From Salinisphaera aquimarina (GTDB lineage Bacteria; Pseudomonadota; Gammaproteobacteria; Nevskiales; Salinisphaeraceae): 64,000 nt of DNA. The stretch is taken from positions 354,543 to 418,542 of the forward strand of contig NZ_JBHRSS010000004.1 in assembly GCF_042643355.1 (NCBI RefSeq). The letters are read 5' to 3'. Below, one piece after another: positions 33,872 through 43,439 of the stretch. A program made the translations under genes and the position numbers. Each line of letters opens with the position of its first letter. Position 1 is the first letter of the stretch. The notes beneath the pieces were generated by a model. The model saw nothing but the letters and a program-made list of their open reading frames with translations. It was not told where the DNA came from and did no database searches.

Positions 33872-34807
33872 ATGTTGAAAGAAAAACTCACGAAAGCGCT
33901 TCTGTGCATTGTGCTGGCGGCGGGCGTGCTGTTGCAGCCACTCCATGCGCAACCCGCAGAATCCGGCACGGGGCAAACCGATGCCACACCATCCCGGCTC
34001 GACGAGGTAATCGACAGCGGCAAGCTGCGTGTCGGCGTCAATCCCGACTTCAGACCGTTCTCGTTTGTCGACGAATCCGGCAAGCGCGTCGGTGTGGATA
34101 TCCGGATCGCGCAGAAACTGGCCGACGCACTCGGCGTCGAGCTGGAGATCGTGGCCCCCGATAATTTTGCCGACCTGATACCCATGCTCACCGACGACAA
34201 GGTGGATGTCGTGATCGCGGGCATGAGCATCACCTTCGACCGCGCCAGGCAGGTGAATTTCACCGACCCCTATTTCGACACCGGCACCTCGATGCTGATG
34301 AACATAGGCCACTCCGCGAAGCTTGGAATCGGGAACGTGAAGGATGCCGACCAGTTGATCGAGCAATTGCGCAGTAGCGGTAACGAGAGTCAGCTCAAGA
34401 TCGCGGTCACCGAAGGCAAGTCGCCCGCAGCGGTCGCCAAGCGTCTATTTCCGGATGCAACGATCACCGGCTATCCGACCAACGAAGATGCCGCCGAAGC
34501 AACGTTCAAGGGCGACGCCAATCTGATGATTCATGACGAGGTCTTTCTGAAAGTGTGGCTGCAGGCCAACGAGTCCAGAGCCCGTTTTCGGATGGTTGTT
34601 CTCGATCCGCCCATCAAGCCGGATTTCTACGGCATGGCCACCCGCAAGGGCGATCTGGAATGGCTGCAGTTGCTGAATGTATTCGTGCATGAAATGCGGG
34701 CCAATCACCAGGTCGAAAGCTATCTCGCGCGTTTTCTGCCGAACATGAATACAGACCAGATGTTCGACAGGCAACCCCTGCGTTTCGATATCGAGGACAT
34801 GGAGTAG
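33872..34807 (+). CDS. Periplasmic solute-binding protein, family 3 (amino acid type)
   Basis: A 311-residue protein. It has a signal peptide (MLKEKLTKALLCIVLAAGVL, cleavage near LHAQPA) and two SBP_bac_3 lobes: KLRVGVNPDFRPFSFVDESG, MLTDDKVDVVIAGMSITFDR and FTDPYFDTGTSML. Such proteins normally serve ABC importers of polar amino acids. No ABC permease or ATPase gene is next to it; its neighbour is a DAACS secondary symporter. A GAGAGGGAG ribosome site precedes the ATG. Confidence 0.88.
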   Translation: MLKEKLTKALLCIVLAAGVLLQPLHAQPAESGTGQTDATPSRLDEVIDSGKLRVGVNPDFRPFSFVDESGKRVGVDIRIAQKLADALGVELEIVAPDNFADLIPMLTDDKVDVVIAGMSITFDRARQVNFTDPYFDTGTSMLMNIGHSAKLGIGNVKDADQLIEQLRSSGNESQLKIAVTEGKSPAAVAKRLFPDATITGYPTNEDAAEATFKGDANLMIHDEVFLKVWLQANESRARFRMVVLDPPIKPDFYGMATRKGDLEWLQLLNVFVHEMRANHQVESYLARFLPNMNTDQMFDRQPLRFDIEDME

Positions 34808-35091
34808 TCCACAGCTACGAATCGATCTGAGAGCTACACCTCCGCGGTGCTTTCACGGTTCGCATGGCTATACACACCGGGCAACAAGGAAGATCAGGTC
34901 GCGGTCGCTAACGGCCAACCCGCGATTCAGCAATCGCCAGGAACGACCCTGCCCGCTTACCGATCGGCCGGCGCTCAAACCCGGCCAAGCCGTATCTTCG
35001 TCGCGCTCGGAATTCGGCCTGTCCGCCGCGCCGGTCCGCGTGATAGAGGATGGGACGGGCTCGCAGGCCCGCCCCGGCTCGGGAGCGGAGG

Positions 35092-35481
35092 TCAGGCAGC
35101 TGCCGCGACCACCTTGCGGCGATAGCTTTCGATGATGTCCATGAACTCGTTGACTTCCTGGCGCGGCACGCCGAGCTGGTAGAGCGTGTTGCGTATTTCG
35201 TGGGCGGTGACGTCGAATTCGTAGTCGGACAAGCCGAGATCCTTGTGGGCCTCGAACATGTCGCGGCCGGGATAGCAGGCCGGACCGCCGGTCTTCTCGA
35301 TACTCCAGGCCGTGACCATGAACTTGTAGCCGGCCTTGTACTGATCGCTGTGAAATTCCCGGACCTTGTCATTGGCGTTGTTGAGCGTGGCGTTGGTATG
35401 CAGTCGATCGATCAGGTAATCGACCGCGCCGGCGATCGCATAGGCGCCGCCCAGCCGTTCGTACAGGGTTTGCTCAGCCAT
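35092..35481 (-). CDS. Truncated hemoglobin
   Basis: A 129-residue 2-over-2 globin. The N-terminal YERLGGAYAIAGAVDYLIDR is the family signature, and the proximal haem ligand is H79 in MFEAHKDLGLSD. Such globins bind O2 or NO and often detoxify NO. A clean GAGGAG site lies 6 nt before the ATG. An imperfect GC hairpin (35052-35075) beyond the stop could terminate it. Subgroup assignment is tentative. Confidence 0.85.
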   Translation of the reverse strand: MAEQTLYERLGGAYAIAGAVDYLIDRLHTNATLNNANDKVREFHSDQYKAGYKFMVTAWSIEKTGGPACYPGRDMFEAHKDLGLSDYEFDVTAHEIRNTLYQLGVPRQEVNEFMDIIESYRRKVVAAAA

Positions 35482-35910
35482 GATGTTCTCCTCGCATGGA
35501 TCGCTCTGTTGTATAAACGCATCGCCCTTGTGATTCATCGCATTCGGTTGCGGGCGATTATTTTTGATATCACAGATTACCGACCGGTGCCAGCGGCGCA
35601 TTGACACCGGGCACCGAGGCGATTGCCGATCAATGCGTCGGGCAGCCATGTGGCTTCTGCTGTTGCCTTCTCGGCCGGCCTTTCGCGCGTTCTACTGGAT
35701 GCCGGCTCAATCTGTTGTCACGCCTTGTGACGAATGGATACGCGTGTCGACGGCTGAAACCGCCCGCTCGAGCGTTTCGCATGGCGCCGCGCCGGTGCTC
35801 ATGGCTGGCGTGTTGCAGCTCGCCTGAATTCCTGATGAAACCCGAGAACGCCAATTGCTCGGGCCGCACAGATATCAGATCGACCGCATTTCACCCGTAG
35901 AGACATCCCA
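35482..35910. other. Intergenic region, no supported gene
   Basis: This is the stretch between the globin promoter side and the terminator of the dehydrogenase operon. It contains GATATCACAGATTACC-like AT-rich sequence around 35565 that may be the globin promoter. Short open frames show no family features. Confidence 0.45.
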
Positions 35911-35943
35911 CAAAAAAAGGGGCGCGGAAAACCGCGCCCCTTT
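35911..35943 (-). terminator. Rho-independent terminator of the PQQ dehydrogenase/DUF2231 operon
   Basis: AAAGGGGCGCGG-AAAA-CCGCGCCCCTTT is a perfect GC-rich hairpin. On the minus strand it ends in a T7 run, 28 nt after the dehydrogenase stop. A shorter T-run on the plus strand may let it work in both directions. Confidence 0.9.
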
Positions 35944-35970
35944 CATCGTCTAGCTGTCTGCCGAGAGTGC

Positions 35971-37290
35971 TCAGCGATCGGCGGACGTCACCCGCCACAC
36001 GCTGTTGCCAACATCGTCGGCGACCAGCAGTGCGCCGTCCTGATCCTGCGTCAGACCCACCGGGGCGCCGTACAGCTTCGACTCGTCGTCCGAGTAGAAG
36101 CCGCTGATTACCGTTTGCGGCTCACCGGTCGGCTTGCCCTGCTCGAACGGCACATACACCACCTGATAGCCACTCAGCGGCGAACGATCCCAGCTGCCGT
36201 GTTCGCTGATGAATGCCCCGCCGTGATATTTCGCCGGCAGCGCGTTGTCCGCCGAGAACCACAGCCCGAGCGGTGCGACATGCGAACCCAGCGCATAATC
36301 CGGCTTGATGGCCTTCTCCACCAGGTCCGGCCGCTGCGGCTTCACGCGCGTGTCCACGTGCTGGCCATAATAGCTATAGGGCCAGCCATAGAAGGCGCCT
36401 TCCTGGACCGAGGTCAGGTAGTCCGGCACGAGGTCGGCGCCGATCTCGTCACGCTCATTGGCGATCGCCCAGAGCTTGCCGGTCTGCGGCTGCCAATGCA
36501 GCCCGGTCGGGTTCCGGATGCCGGATGCATAGATACGGCTGGATGCGGTCGCGACATCCACTTCGAGCACGGCCGCACGCCGGTATTCGACCGCCAGTCC
36601 GTTCTCGCCGATGTTGCTGTTGGAGCCGACACCCACATAGAGCTTGCTGCCATCCGGGCTGGCCAGCAAGGCCTTGGTCCAGTGATGGTTGATCGTGCTC
36701 GGTAGATCCGCGAACGGCTCGCCGGGGGCGGTAATCTCGGTTTCGCCGGTCTCGTACGGGAACTTCACGATGCCGTCGGTGTTGGCGACATAGAGCGAAT
36801 CGCCGATGAGCTGCACGCCGAAAGGCGAGTTCAGGCCGTCGACGAAGACATGCTTTTCCCACTCGCCGTTCGCGCCATCGGTATGACGCAGCAGCGTGAT
36901 GCGATTGCCGCCGTGTCCGCCCTTGCCTGAACGGCCCTTGATGAAGCCCGCGACCAGCTGCTTCGGCGTGGTCACCGCTTCCGTACCGGGGCCATTGGAC
37001 TCGACGACGAGGATATCGCCGTTCGGGAGCGTGTAGAGCTGGCGCGGATGCTGCAGATCACTGGCGATCTTTTCGATCTGCAGGCCGTCCGCCGCCGTGG
37101 GCGTCTGGCCCTGCTGCCAGCCCACCCCGTTCGGCACCTTCATGGGCGGAAACAGGAAATTCTGCGATTCGGGCAGGGTCGGGTCGCTGCCCGACTGCTG
37201 CTTGGGCGTGAACGAGGCCTGTTCGCCGCACCCAACAAGTACGAGCAGACATGCCAGCGCAAGCGCGCTGCGGGGGTTGATCTTAAGCAT
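35971..37290 (-). CDS. PQQ-dependent sugar (sorbosone-type) dehydrogenase, lipoprotein
   Basis: A 439-residue exported beta-propeller. The signal peptide ends in lipobox LVGC (ACLLVLVGCGE), so it should be anchored in a membrane facing the periplasm. Propeller and active-site segments include LPNGDILVVESN, SPFGVQLIGDSLYVANTDG, ASGIRNPTGLHWQP, YSYYGQHVDTRV and FISEHGSWDRSP, typical of the L-sorbosone/glucose dehydrogenase (GSDH) family, which oxidises sugars with PQQ. PQQ synthesis genes are not in the window. The start overlaps the DUF2231 gene end by 8 nt, so the two are co-translated. Confidence 0.88.
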   Translation of the reverse strand: MLKINPRSALALACLLVLVGCGEQASFTPKQQSGSDPTLPESQNFLFPPMKVPNGVGWQQGQTPTAADGLQIEKIASDLQHPRQLYTLPNGDILVVESNGPGTEAVTTPKQLVAGFIKGRSGKGGHGGNRITLLRHTDGANGEWEKHVFVDGLNSPFGVQLIGDSLYVANTDGIVKFPYETGETEITAPGEPFADLPSTINHHWTKALLASPDGSKLYVGVGSNSNIGENGLAVEYRRAAVLEVDVATASSRIYASGIRNPTGLHWQPQTGKLWAIANERDEIGADLVPDYLTSVQEGAFYGWPYSYYGQHVDTRVKPQRPDLVEKAIKPDYALGSHVAPLGLWFSADNALPAKYHGGAFISEHGSWDRSPLSGYQVVYVPFEQGKPTGEPQTVISGFYSDDESKLYGAPVGLTQDQDGALLVADDVGNSVWRVTSADR

Positions 37291-37726
37291 GGACGGCGTT
37301 CCTCGAAGCGGTGTACTGCACGGCGATGATGATGTGGGCAATGGCCAGAAGAATGACCGTACAGGCCGATAGCCAGATGCCGGCGGGCACCATCGCGTAA
37401 ACGTCGCGGCTGTGCACGAACGCGTTGAAGATCGCCGCGACGATCGCCAGCAGGTTGAGCAGAAAGTCGAACCTGTCGGTCATCGTGGCGCTGCGCCGGG
37501 ACGTGATCCAGACCTGTACCAGGTTGACCAGGCGCGGCACGATCGCAAAGACCAGGCCGATGGCGATAAGCCAGGCGGCACCCTTGCCCCACAGGATGAC
37601 GGCAGTGCGGGCGTAGATGATGTCGAAGACGAGTGCGGCGACAAAGAACCCGAACGGGATCGGGTTCAGAACACCATAGATGGCATTCGCAACGACGGAG
37701 CGTTGCGGTGTGACACGGGAACTCAT
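37283..37726 (-). CDS. DUF2231-family inner-membrane protein
   Basis: A 147-residue protein with four membrane helices: GVLNPIPFGFFVAALVFDII, the AAWLIAIGLVFAIVPRLVNL stretch, LLNLLAIVAAIFNAFVH and ACTVILLAIAHIIIAVQY. DUF2231 proteins often stand next to sorbosone-type dehydrogenases and are suspected to pass electrons through the membrane, but this is unproven. It is first in a two-gene operon with the dehydrogenase. The start at 37726 (MSSRVTPQRSVVANAIYG) gives the usual N-terminus. Confidence 0.8.
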   Translation of the reverse strand: MSSRVTPQRSVVANAIYGVLNPIPFGFFVAALVFDIIYARTAVILWGKGAAWLIAIGLVFAIVPRLVNLVQVWITSRRSATMTDRFDFLLNLLAIVAAIFNAFVHSRDVYAMVPAGIWLSACTVILLAIAHIIIAVQYTASRNAVHA

Positions 37727-38076
37727 GGGCTGTTTTCCATATAAGAGATAGGATTGAGCGCGGGCATGGGGCGTTCGAGGTCGCTCCGCCCCAGCCTGGC
37801 TGGGTGCGCTGGCCGGAGGGTGCGCTATACAGCTTTTTTTGTCTAGCGAGCCGACCCCGGGCAACCACCTGGATGCGGTGTCCCATGCAAACGCGCGCCT
37901 GACCGCCTCTCTGCTCGGCGGCGTCGAAAAGGATGCAGCCCGGCTCTGTCGACACCGCGGCCTACTCGCCGCACGTCTTCTACCGAAGGCGGTCGTGCGG
38001 GCTCGCCTGTCGCGCCGCCACGGTCGCGGTTCCGCGGGTGTATGGTGGCCATAGGGGACAGCGGGGGCGTCAGGCG
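37727..38076. other. Divergent intergenic region, no supported gene
   Basis: This is the spacer between the DUF2231 operon and a diguanylate cyclase gene. TTTTTTTGTC near 37833 is AT-rich. The open frame that runs into the cyclase from 37933 lacks membrane or family features. Confidence 0.45.
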
Positions 38077-39213
38077 ATGCGAGATACTCGCAGCAATTCG
38101 TACGATGGCTTTGCGGCGCGTCATCGCCGCACCGTGCTGCTGGTGCTCGTGACGCTGACGGCACTCTTCGGCGCGGCCTACGTAATCATCAATCTGCAGG
38201 CCGGAAAATACATCATTGCGGGCATGGAACTGGCGATGACGGTATTCGCTGCCACGCTTATCGTGATCGTGCGCGGGACGCGGCGTCTCACCGAATGGAC
38301 GATCGCCTTCATCATTCCGTTCTACGCGGTGATGATGTACGGGTTCTACAGTCCCAATACCGAGGTCACGGTCTACAGCTGGGTGATGGTCATACCGTTG
38401 TTGGCGCACCTGCTTCTCGGCCGGCGCCTCGGCGCCGTATTGTCGCTGTTCTTCATTGGCTGTGCCGGCGCGTTGTTCTACCACCGTTTCGGCGGCGCGA
38501 GCCTGGTGCAGACGCCCGGCGCCATTGCGAACGTCACGATGGCAACAGCCACGGTTTTCGCTCTGGCGCATTTCTACGAGGCCAGCCGGGAACAGGCCGA
38601 ACGGCGTCTCGCGCGCATGGCCATGACCGACGCACTGACCGGCCTGCCCAACCGCGCGTACTTCGAGCAGATCTTCGAGCAGGAGAAGCAAGAGCATGTG
38701 GCACACGACTTGCCCCTGTCGTTGCTCATGGTCGATGTCGACTTCTTCAAACAGGTTAACGACGTTCACGGCCACGAGGCGGGCGATGCCGCCCTGCGCG
38801 ATATCGCAACAGCCATGCGGGATAACGTGCGCCAGGGCGATGCCGTGGGTCGTCTGGGCGGCGAGGAATTCGCCATCCTGCTGTGCAACAGCGACAAGCG
38901 TCGAGGACAGGCAATAGCCGAAGAACTGCGCCGCGCTGTCGAACGCTGTGGCTGCCGTCATCGGAACAAGGCTCTGAACCTGACCGCAAGCTTCGGCGTG
39001 GCCACGCTGGTCGCGTCCGGTCAGACCTTCGAAGACCTGCTCTCGCGCGCCGATCGATGCCTGTACAGCGCAAAGCGCGCGGGTCGCAACAGAGTGGTCG
39101 TCGATCCCCCGAAACCCGCGGGTGGCGCCGCGCCCGGAACGATGCCCGCGCCACCGCTGATGTCACGGCATCCGGCCGGACCAGGCCAGGAGGCCCAAAA
39201 ACCAGAGCGTTGA
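38077..39213 (+). CDS. Membrane-bound GGDEF diguanylate cyclase
   Basis: A 378-residue protein with six predicted membrane helices (about residues 15-170) and a GGDEF domain. The active loop is RLGGEEFAIL, and RQGD nine residues before GGEEF is a good inhibitory I-site (RxxD), so product inhibition is expected. LSLLMVDVDFFKQVNDVHGH carries the metal-binding Asp. The signal sensed by the membrane domain is unknown. Start chosen at ATG 38077 (MRDTRSNSYDGF). It is convergent with the hemerythrin-like gene. Confidence 0.9.
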   Translation: MRDTRSNSYDGFAARHRRTVLLVLVTLTALFGAAYVIINLQAGKYIIAGMELAMTVFAATLIVIVRGTRRLTEWTIAFIIPFYAVMMYGFYSPNTEVTVYSWVMVIPLLAHLLLGRRLGAVLSLFFIGCAGALFYHRFGGASLVQTPGAIANVTMATATVFALAHFYEASREQAERRLARMAMTDALTGLPNRAYFEQIFEQEKQEHVAHDLPLSLLMVDVDFFKQVNDVHGHEAGDAALRDIATAMRDNVRQGDAVGRLGGEEFAILLCNSDKRRGQAIAEELRRAVERCGCRHRNKALNLTASFGVATLVASGQTFEDLLSRADRCLYSAKRAGRNRVVVDPPKPAGGAAPGTMPAPPLMSRHPAGPGQEAQKPER

Positions 39214-39239
39214 CCGCTGCTGCGCCGGGTGGCGCCGCG

Positions 39240-39830
39240 TTAGCGCAACGGCCGCTCGCTGTATTCCAGCATCGCCGGGATGACCAGATCCTCTTCGTCC
39301 GACAAGTGCTGCTCGAGCAGCGACAGCAGACGGTCCGCTTCTTCCGTGTAGGCATCGGCGGCGTAGCGCGGTGCATCGCCGCCCCGCACCATGCCTTCGA
39401 TAAGGCGGCGCGCGCTGGCTGCAGAAGCAAGCAGCGTGTCGTGGATGATCTCGTGGTCGTTTTCGAGCAGGTCGAAACCCCGCACCATGCGTCTGTCGAG
39501 CCCGCGAAAGCGCGGAAAGTAATGGGCGTCCTCGATGTGGTGGTGACCTTCGAGATGCTGAAGATAATGATCCAGGCGCGGGGCGAAGTATTGCTGGAAA
39601 CGGGCCACATCCCAGCGCCCCTCGCGAAACGCCTCCGTGGCCTGCTGCAGCGCCTGGCCGTGCCTGCGCAGGCTGTCATGCACCTGCAGCCAGAAGGCCG
39701 CCAGCTCGCCGAAATTCTCGTGCTCGCGCCACTGCGGCGCCGGGTAGTGTTCGCGCAGGAATGCGACCTCGGCAGGCAGTTCGCGGCGATTGGGCAGCAG
39801 CAGTTCGTCGGCGAACTCTCTCATGGGCAT
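39240..39830 (-). CDS. Hemerythrin-like domain protein
   Basis: A 196-residue four-helix protein. Potential di-iron ligands are FWLQVHDSLRRHG, YLQHLEGHHHIEDAHYFPRF (HxxxE-type H and E pairs), ENDHEIIHDTL and LLEQHLSDEEDLVIPAML. This resembles HHE/hemerythrin domains that bind O2 or sense iron or redox state. It is cytoplasmic. A second in-frame ATG, 6 nt inside, could also serve as start. Confidence 0.8.
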   Translation of the reverse strand: MPMREFADELLLPNRRELPAEVAFLREHYPAPQWREHENFGELAAFWLQVHDSLRRHGQALQQATEAFREGRWDVARFQQYFAPRLDHYLQHLEGHHHIEDAHYFPRFRGLDRRMVRGFDLLENDHEIIHDTLLASAASARRLIEGMVRGGDAPRYAADAYTEEADRLLSLLEQHLSDEEDLVIPAMLEYSERPLR

Positions 39831-40180
39831 GGACTAGCCGGAGCGCGGCATACAAGGGATCGGACAAACCTTAACAGCAGTTTGCGTGGACGGTCTGTGC
39901 CGATCACGTCCGCCGCGCAGGTCAGGCGTAAAACTTTTGTGTGAAGGCTCACGCGCCCTGAAACCGGGGCTCGGTTTGCAAAGCGGACACACGACACCCT
40001 CTTCATCGCTCTCATATCAGAGCCACCGATATTAACGTCGGATTCCCGACACGCTTCGCGACGCATCGGTAATTGGTCGCAGGCGGATTGTCCTTCCCAA
40101 CAGACGCGACTATAAGTTGACTCGTGACCCTCGGTCACCCGAGACGCCGTTACTCATACTAATTAGAAAAGAGGCTTCTT
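39831..40180. other. Divergent intergenic region, no supported gene
   Basis: This is the spacer before the GDSL lipoprotein gene. CATACTAATTAGAAAAGAGG at its end contains the ribosome site and an AT-rich promoter-like stretch. CTCGGTCACCCGAG near 40132 is a small inverted repeat. No small gene was recognised. Confidence 0.45.
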
Positions 40181-41500
40181 ATGACACGTTACAACGACAC
40201 GATGGCCAAAACAGCAGGACGCCGATTTTCGATGGCGCTCGTCATGGCGACCGCACTTCTCGCGGTCGCGGCATGCAGCGATTCCGAGAAATCGGTCGAT
40301 ATCGGTGGCGCCGACTCGTCGGAGGCGATGACATGGGTGGCCACCTGGGGCGCGAGCCCGCAGGTTCTGCCGATTCTTCTGAGTGGGCCGGATGTTATGC
40401 CGGCCCAGTTCACCGATCAGACGATTCGCATGATCGCGCGGATCAGCAAGGGTGGGCCGCGTATCCGCGTCCGGCTCGACAATACATTCGGTACCGCGCC
40501 GCTGTCGGTCGGCGCCGCCCACGTGGCCCTGCACGCCGACGCGGCCGATATCGTCGACGGCACGGACCAGACCCTGCGTTTCGACGGCAGTACGGACGTG
40601 ACCGTCGCGGTGGGCGAGTCGATCCTCAGCGACCCGATCGACCTGGACGTGCCGGATCTGTCGGAACTCGTGGTGAGTCTTTATCTCCCCGAGATGACGA
40701 CAGCGACCAGCGGCCACTCCCTCGGCGTTCAGACGACCTATGTCTCGACGCCCGGCGATTTCAGCTCGGCGGCGACGTTTCCGGTCGCCAGCACGTCTAC
40801 TTCACGCTATTTCCTGTCTGGCATCGAAGTCGAAACAACAGCCGATACGCGTGCAATCGTGACGCTCGGTGATTCGATAACCGACGGCTTCGCATCGACG
40901 GTGGACGCCAACAACCGCTGGCCGGATCAACTCGCCGAAAAACTTTTCCAGGAGATCGGCAGGCGCGATCTGACCATCGTCAATGAAGGCATCAGCGGCA
41001 ACCGGGTACTCAACGATATCATCGGGCCCAATGCGCTCTCGCGCCTGGACCGGGACGTGCTGACGCCGCCGGGCGCGACGTTCGTCACTCTCCTGGAGGG
41101 CATTAACGACATCGGTTTTCCCGAACTCGGCCAGGAGGAAGTCTCCGCCGATGACATCATTCAGGGGTATCGCGAAATCATCGCCCGCGCGCATACGGCG
41201 TGCCTGACGATCTACGGCGCCACCTTGACGCCTTTCGAAGGCGCGGGTTACTACACGGCCGCCGGCGAAACCAAACGCCAGACCGTGAACGATTTCATCC
41301 GTAACAGCGGGGAGTTCGACGGCGTGATCGATTTCGATGCCGCCGTCCGCGATCCGGCCAATCCGACCACCCTGCTGCCGGCGTACGACAGCGGCGACCA
41401 TCTGCACCCCAGCGACGCGGGCTACGAAGCCATGGCGCAATCGATCGATCTCGGTCTGTTCGACGAGCCGGTGCAGTGCGTGACGGCACAAGCCGCCTGA
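40181..41500 (+). CDS. SGNH/GDSL-hydrolase lipoprotein
   Basis: A 439-residue exported esterase. The signal peptide ends AVAAC with C32 as the lipidation site. An N-terminal beta domain (about residues 48-220, starting MTWVATWGASPQ) precedes the SGNH core: VTLGDSITDG (S232), EGISGNRVL (Gly, Asn), LEGINDIG (Asn) and GDHLHPSDAGY (Asp and His). This arrangement is found in secreted carbohydrate or lipid esterases. The substrate is unknown. AGAGG lies 7 nt before the ATG. Confidence 0.88.
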   Translation: MTRYNDTMAKTAGRRFSMALVMATALLAVAACSDSEKSVDIGGADSSEAMTWVATWGASPQVLPILLSGPDVMPAQFTDQTIRMIARISKGGPRIRVRLDNTFGTAPLSVGAAHVALHADAADIVDGTDQTLRFDGSTDVTVAVGESILSDPIDLDVPDLSELVVSLYLPEMTTATSGHSLGVQTTYVSTPGDFSSAATFPVASTSTSRYFLSGIEVETTADTRAIVTLGDSITDGFASTVDANNRWPDQLAEKLFQEIGRRDLTIVNEGISGNRVLNDIIGPNALSRLDRDVLTPPGATFVTLLEGINDIGFPELGQEEVSADDIIQGYREIIARAHTACLTIYGATLTPFEGAGYYTAAGETKRQTVNDFIRNSGEFDGVIDFDAAVRDPANPTTLLPAYDSGDHLHPSDAGYEAMAQSIDLGLFDEPVQCVTAQAA

Positions 41501-41740
41501 TCTCGATCTTTCGTTTCGTCTCGCGGGCGTTGACGGGATAGAACCTGGCCAGAAGACCTGGCGGGCTATCCATCGGCCGGTCGACACCCGCGAGCAGACC
41601 TGCCGGCGGGCTCGCACTTTTGCGTCGCACTGCTGTCCATCGGCATGGAAGCTGGGCGATCGAGTCGCGCGCTCGGTGATATGGGTCATATCCAGGTCTA
41701 TATACTCAAACGATGTTCCTAGAACCTCAGGAGTTTGTTG

Positions 41741-41998
41741 ATGGGTAATCTGATACGTCTTTCGGTCGTTGCCGCAGCTCTGGTTGGATGTCTGGCACTG
41801 CAAGGCTGCATCGCGGCGGCGGCCGGCGCGGGCGCGGCCGGCGGTTATGAAGCGCAGAAACACGGCTACGGCGTGCAGTCGCCGGTGAAGGAAGACTCGG
41901 CCGGTGGCTACAAGGGCCAATCGCCCGTCACCCACGACGAAAGCAAGGATGAGAGCAACCACGAGACGCTGCGCGACAGCGACGACAGCAGCATGTAA
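41741..41998 (+). CDS. Small lipoprotein of unknown function
   Basis: An 85-residue protein with a signal peptide and lipobox LQGC (LALQGCIAAAAGAGAAG). The mature part is Gly/Ala rich and then polar and acidic (KHGYGVQSPVKEDSAGGYKG, DESKDESNHETLRDSDD), with two similar repeats, GYGVQSPV and GYKGQSPV. The CAGGAG site is 7 nt before ATG 41741, which decides against the earlier TTG. No function can be assigned. Confidence 0.75.
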   Translation: MGNLIRLSVVAAALVGCLALQGCIAAAAGAGAAGGYEAQKHGYGVQSPVKEDSAGGYKGQSPVTHDESKDESNHETLRDSDDSSM

Positions 41999-42034
41999 AC
42001 CGTATCGGCGTTATGTCGACGTCCCGCGCTGCAA

Positions 42035-42074
42035 CCCCGATGACCGCCGAGTGACTCTTGAGCGGTCATCGGGG
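42035..42074. terminator. Bidirectional terminator-like hairpin
   Basis: CCCCGATGACCGC and GCGGTCATCGGGG form a perfect 13-bp stem with a 14-nt loop, between the convergent lipoprotein and DUF2855 genes. There is no T-run. Confidence 0.6.
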
Positions 42075-42133
42075 CTCTGCCCGCCAAGCGGATCAGCTCA
42101 CTCGCCAACGGCCAGCCCGTGGCGTGCGGACGC

Positions 42134-43228
42134 TCAGAGCTTGACGATCAGGCCCTGATCCGCCGGAATCCGGCCCGCGCACACCTCCGGATAGACCTCG
42201 GCAAGGCCCGTCAGGCCATCGATCGTCTTGAGTGTCAGCCAATCCCGGGTAGCGACCGTCGCGTCTCGCAGGAAGGTCGATGTTCTGTGGCCGAAATCGT
42301 CCGCGCCCCACTCCTTGACGCGTTTTTGAATATGACTCGGCGCAAAGAAGAACTCGCTACGTTCGGCGATCACGCCCTCGCCCATGCCGGTTTCCGACCC
42401 GTGGGTCAGGCCGACGTTGATGCAACGGCGCATGTTCTCGCCCAGATGGGCATGCAGATGCCCAAGCACATCGACATTGCCGGACATGTCGACGATCACC
42501 GCCGGGATATCGGCGTCGATGTCGGTCAACGCGTCGTAGGCGACCGTGCGCTCGTACAAGCCGAGATTCTCGACGAAATCCAGGTTCGAGGCCGACGTGA
42601 CGCCGACGGCGACCGGCGCATCGACATCGACGTTTAGCGCATAGGCCAGACCGATGCTGGTCTTGCTGGACGCGCTCACGATGACCACCTGCCTCGCTCC
42701 ATGCCATTGTCGGTCCTGCAGCACGTCCCAGAGAAAGAACGAGGTGATGTGCAGGGGCCACAGCAGCATGCGCTCGTCGTCCATCGCGCGGTCGTATCCC
42801 GGCTCGGCCGCGACGCGGCTGTAGCTGTTGTAGGCCGCCGGCAACTGTGACCGGTGGGCCGCGCCATCGATCAGGCGTTGGGGCTTTATGCCGACGGGCT
42901 TCATGATCAGGCATGTCGCCGGCGGGAAGTAGCCGTACAGACGATCCCCGACCGGAATATCGCCTGCCCGCGACGCGATCACGCACGCAAATCCCCAGAC
43001 AGGAATGACGCCCCAGCCGTCGGCATCGTCGCCCGCCGGCGGGAAGAACTGCCAATAGCCGAGCCGGTCCGCCATAGTCGCGTAGGTGATGTTGTTGGCG
43101 GTAAACGCGAACCGCTCGACCCGGACGAGCACTTCACCGTCGGTGAGACCGGATTCATCAGCAGCCGCATCTATCGGGATTACGCGATGCTGCCGGATGT
43201 CGGCCTTGCGGATCTGGAACTCGAACAT
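42134..43228 (-). CDS. DUF2855-family protein, reductase-like
   Basis: A 364-residue protein. The sequence layout recalls medium-chain dehydrogenase/reductases: an N-terminal GroES-like half (GEVLVRVERFAFTANNITYA) and a Rossmann-like half (ARQVVIVSASSKTSIGLAYA). This is the DUF2855 family, with no established reaction. The zinc ligands of classical alcohol dehydrogenases are not obvious, and the glycine-rich loop is replaced by SASSKTSIG. Start ATG 43228 (MFEFQIRKADIRQHRV). It appears monocistronic. Confidence 0.8.
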   Translation of the reverse strand: MFEFQIRKADIRQHRVIPIDAAADESGLTDGEVLVRVERFAFTANNITYATMADRLGYWQFFPPAGDDADGWGVIPVWGFACVIASRAGDIPVGDRLYGYFPPATCLIMKPVGIKPQRLIDGAAHRSQLPAAYNSYSRVAAEPGYDRAMDDERMLLWPLHITSFFLWDVLQDRQWHGARQVVIVSASSKTSIGLAYALNVDVDAPVAVGVTSASNLDFVENLGLYERTVAYDALTDIDADIPAVIVDMSGNVDVLGHLHAHLGENMRRCINVGLTHGSETGMGEGVIAERSEFFFAPSHIQKRVKEWGADDFGHRTSTFLRDATVATRDWLTLKTIDGLTGLAEVYPEVCAGRIPADQGLIVKL

Positions 43229-43439
43229 ATCGGACCTGCTGATGATCAGGCGGCTCACACGTCGCACACCACAGTCTAGCCTCGACCCGTGACACTTCCT
43301 TGAACCTGCATTGGCCTGGGACGATGTGCGCGCTTTCGCGCGCGGGGACGTTGAATAGGTTGCATCGCTTGCGGAGAGCCGGCACAGCCGCCCAAGTGGA
43401 TCATGCCCGACTGTGGAGGGCGGGCCCGACCGGCTCGTC

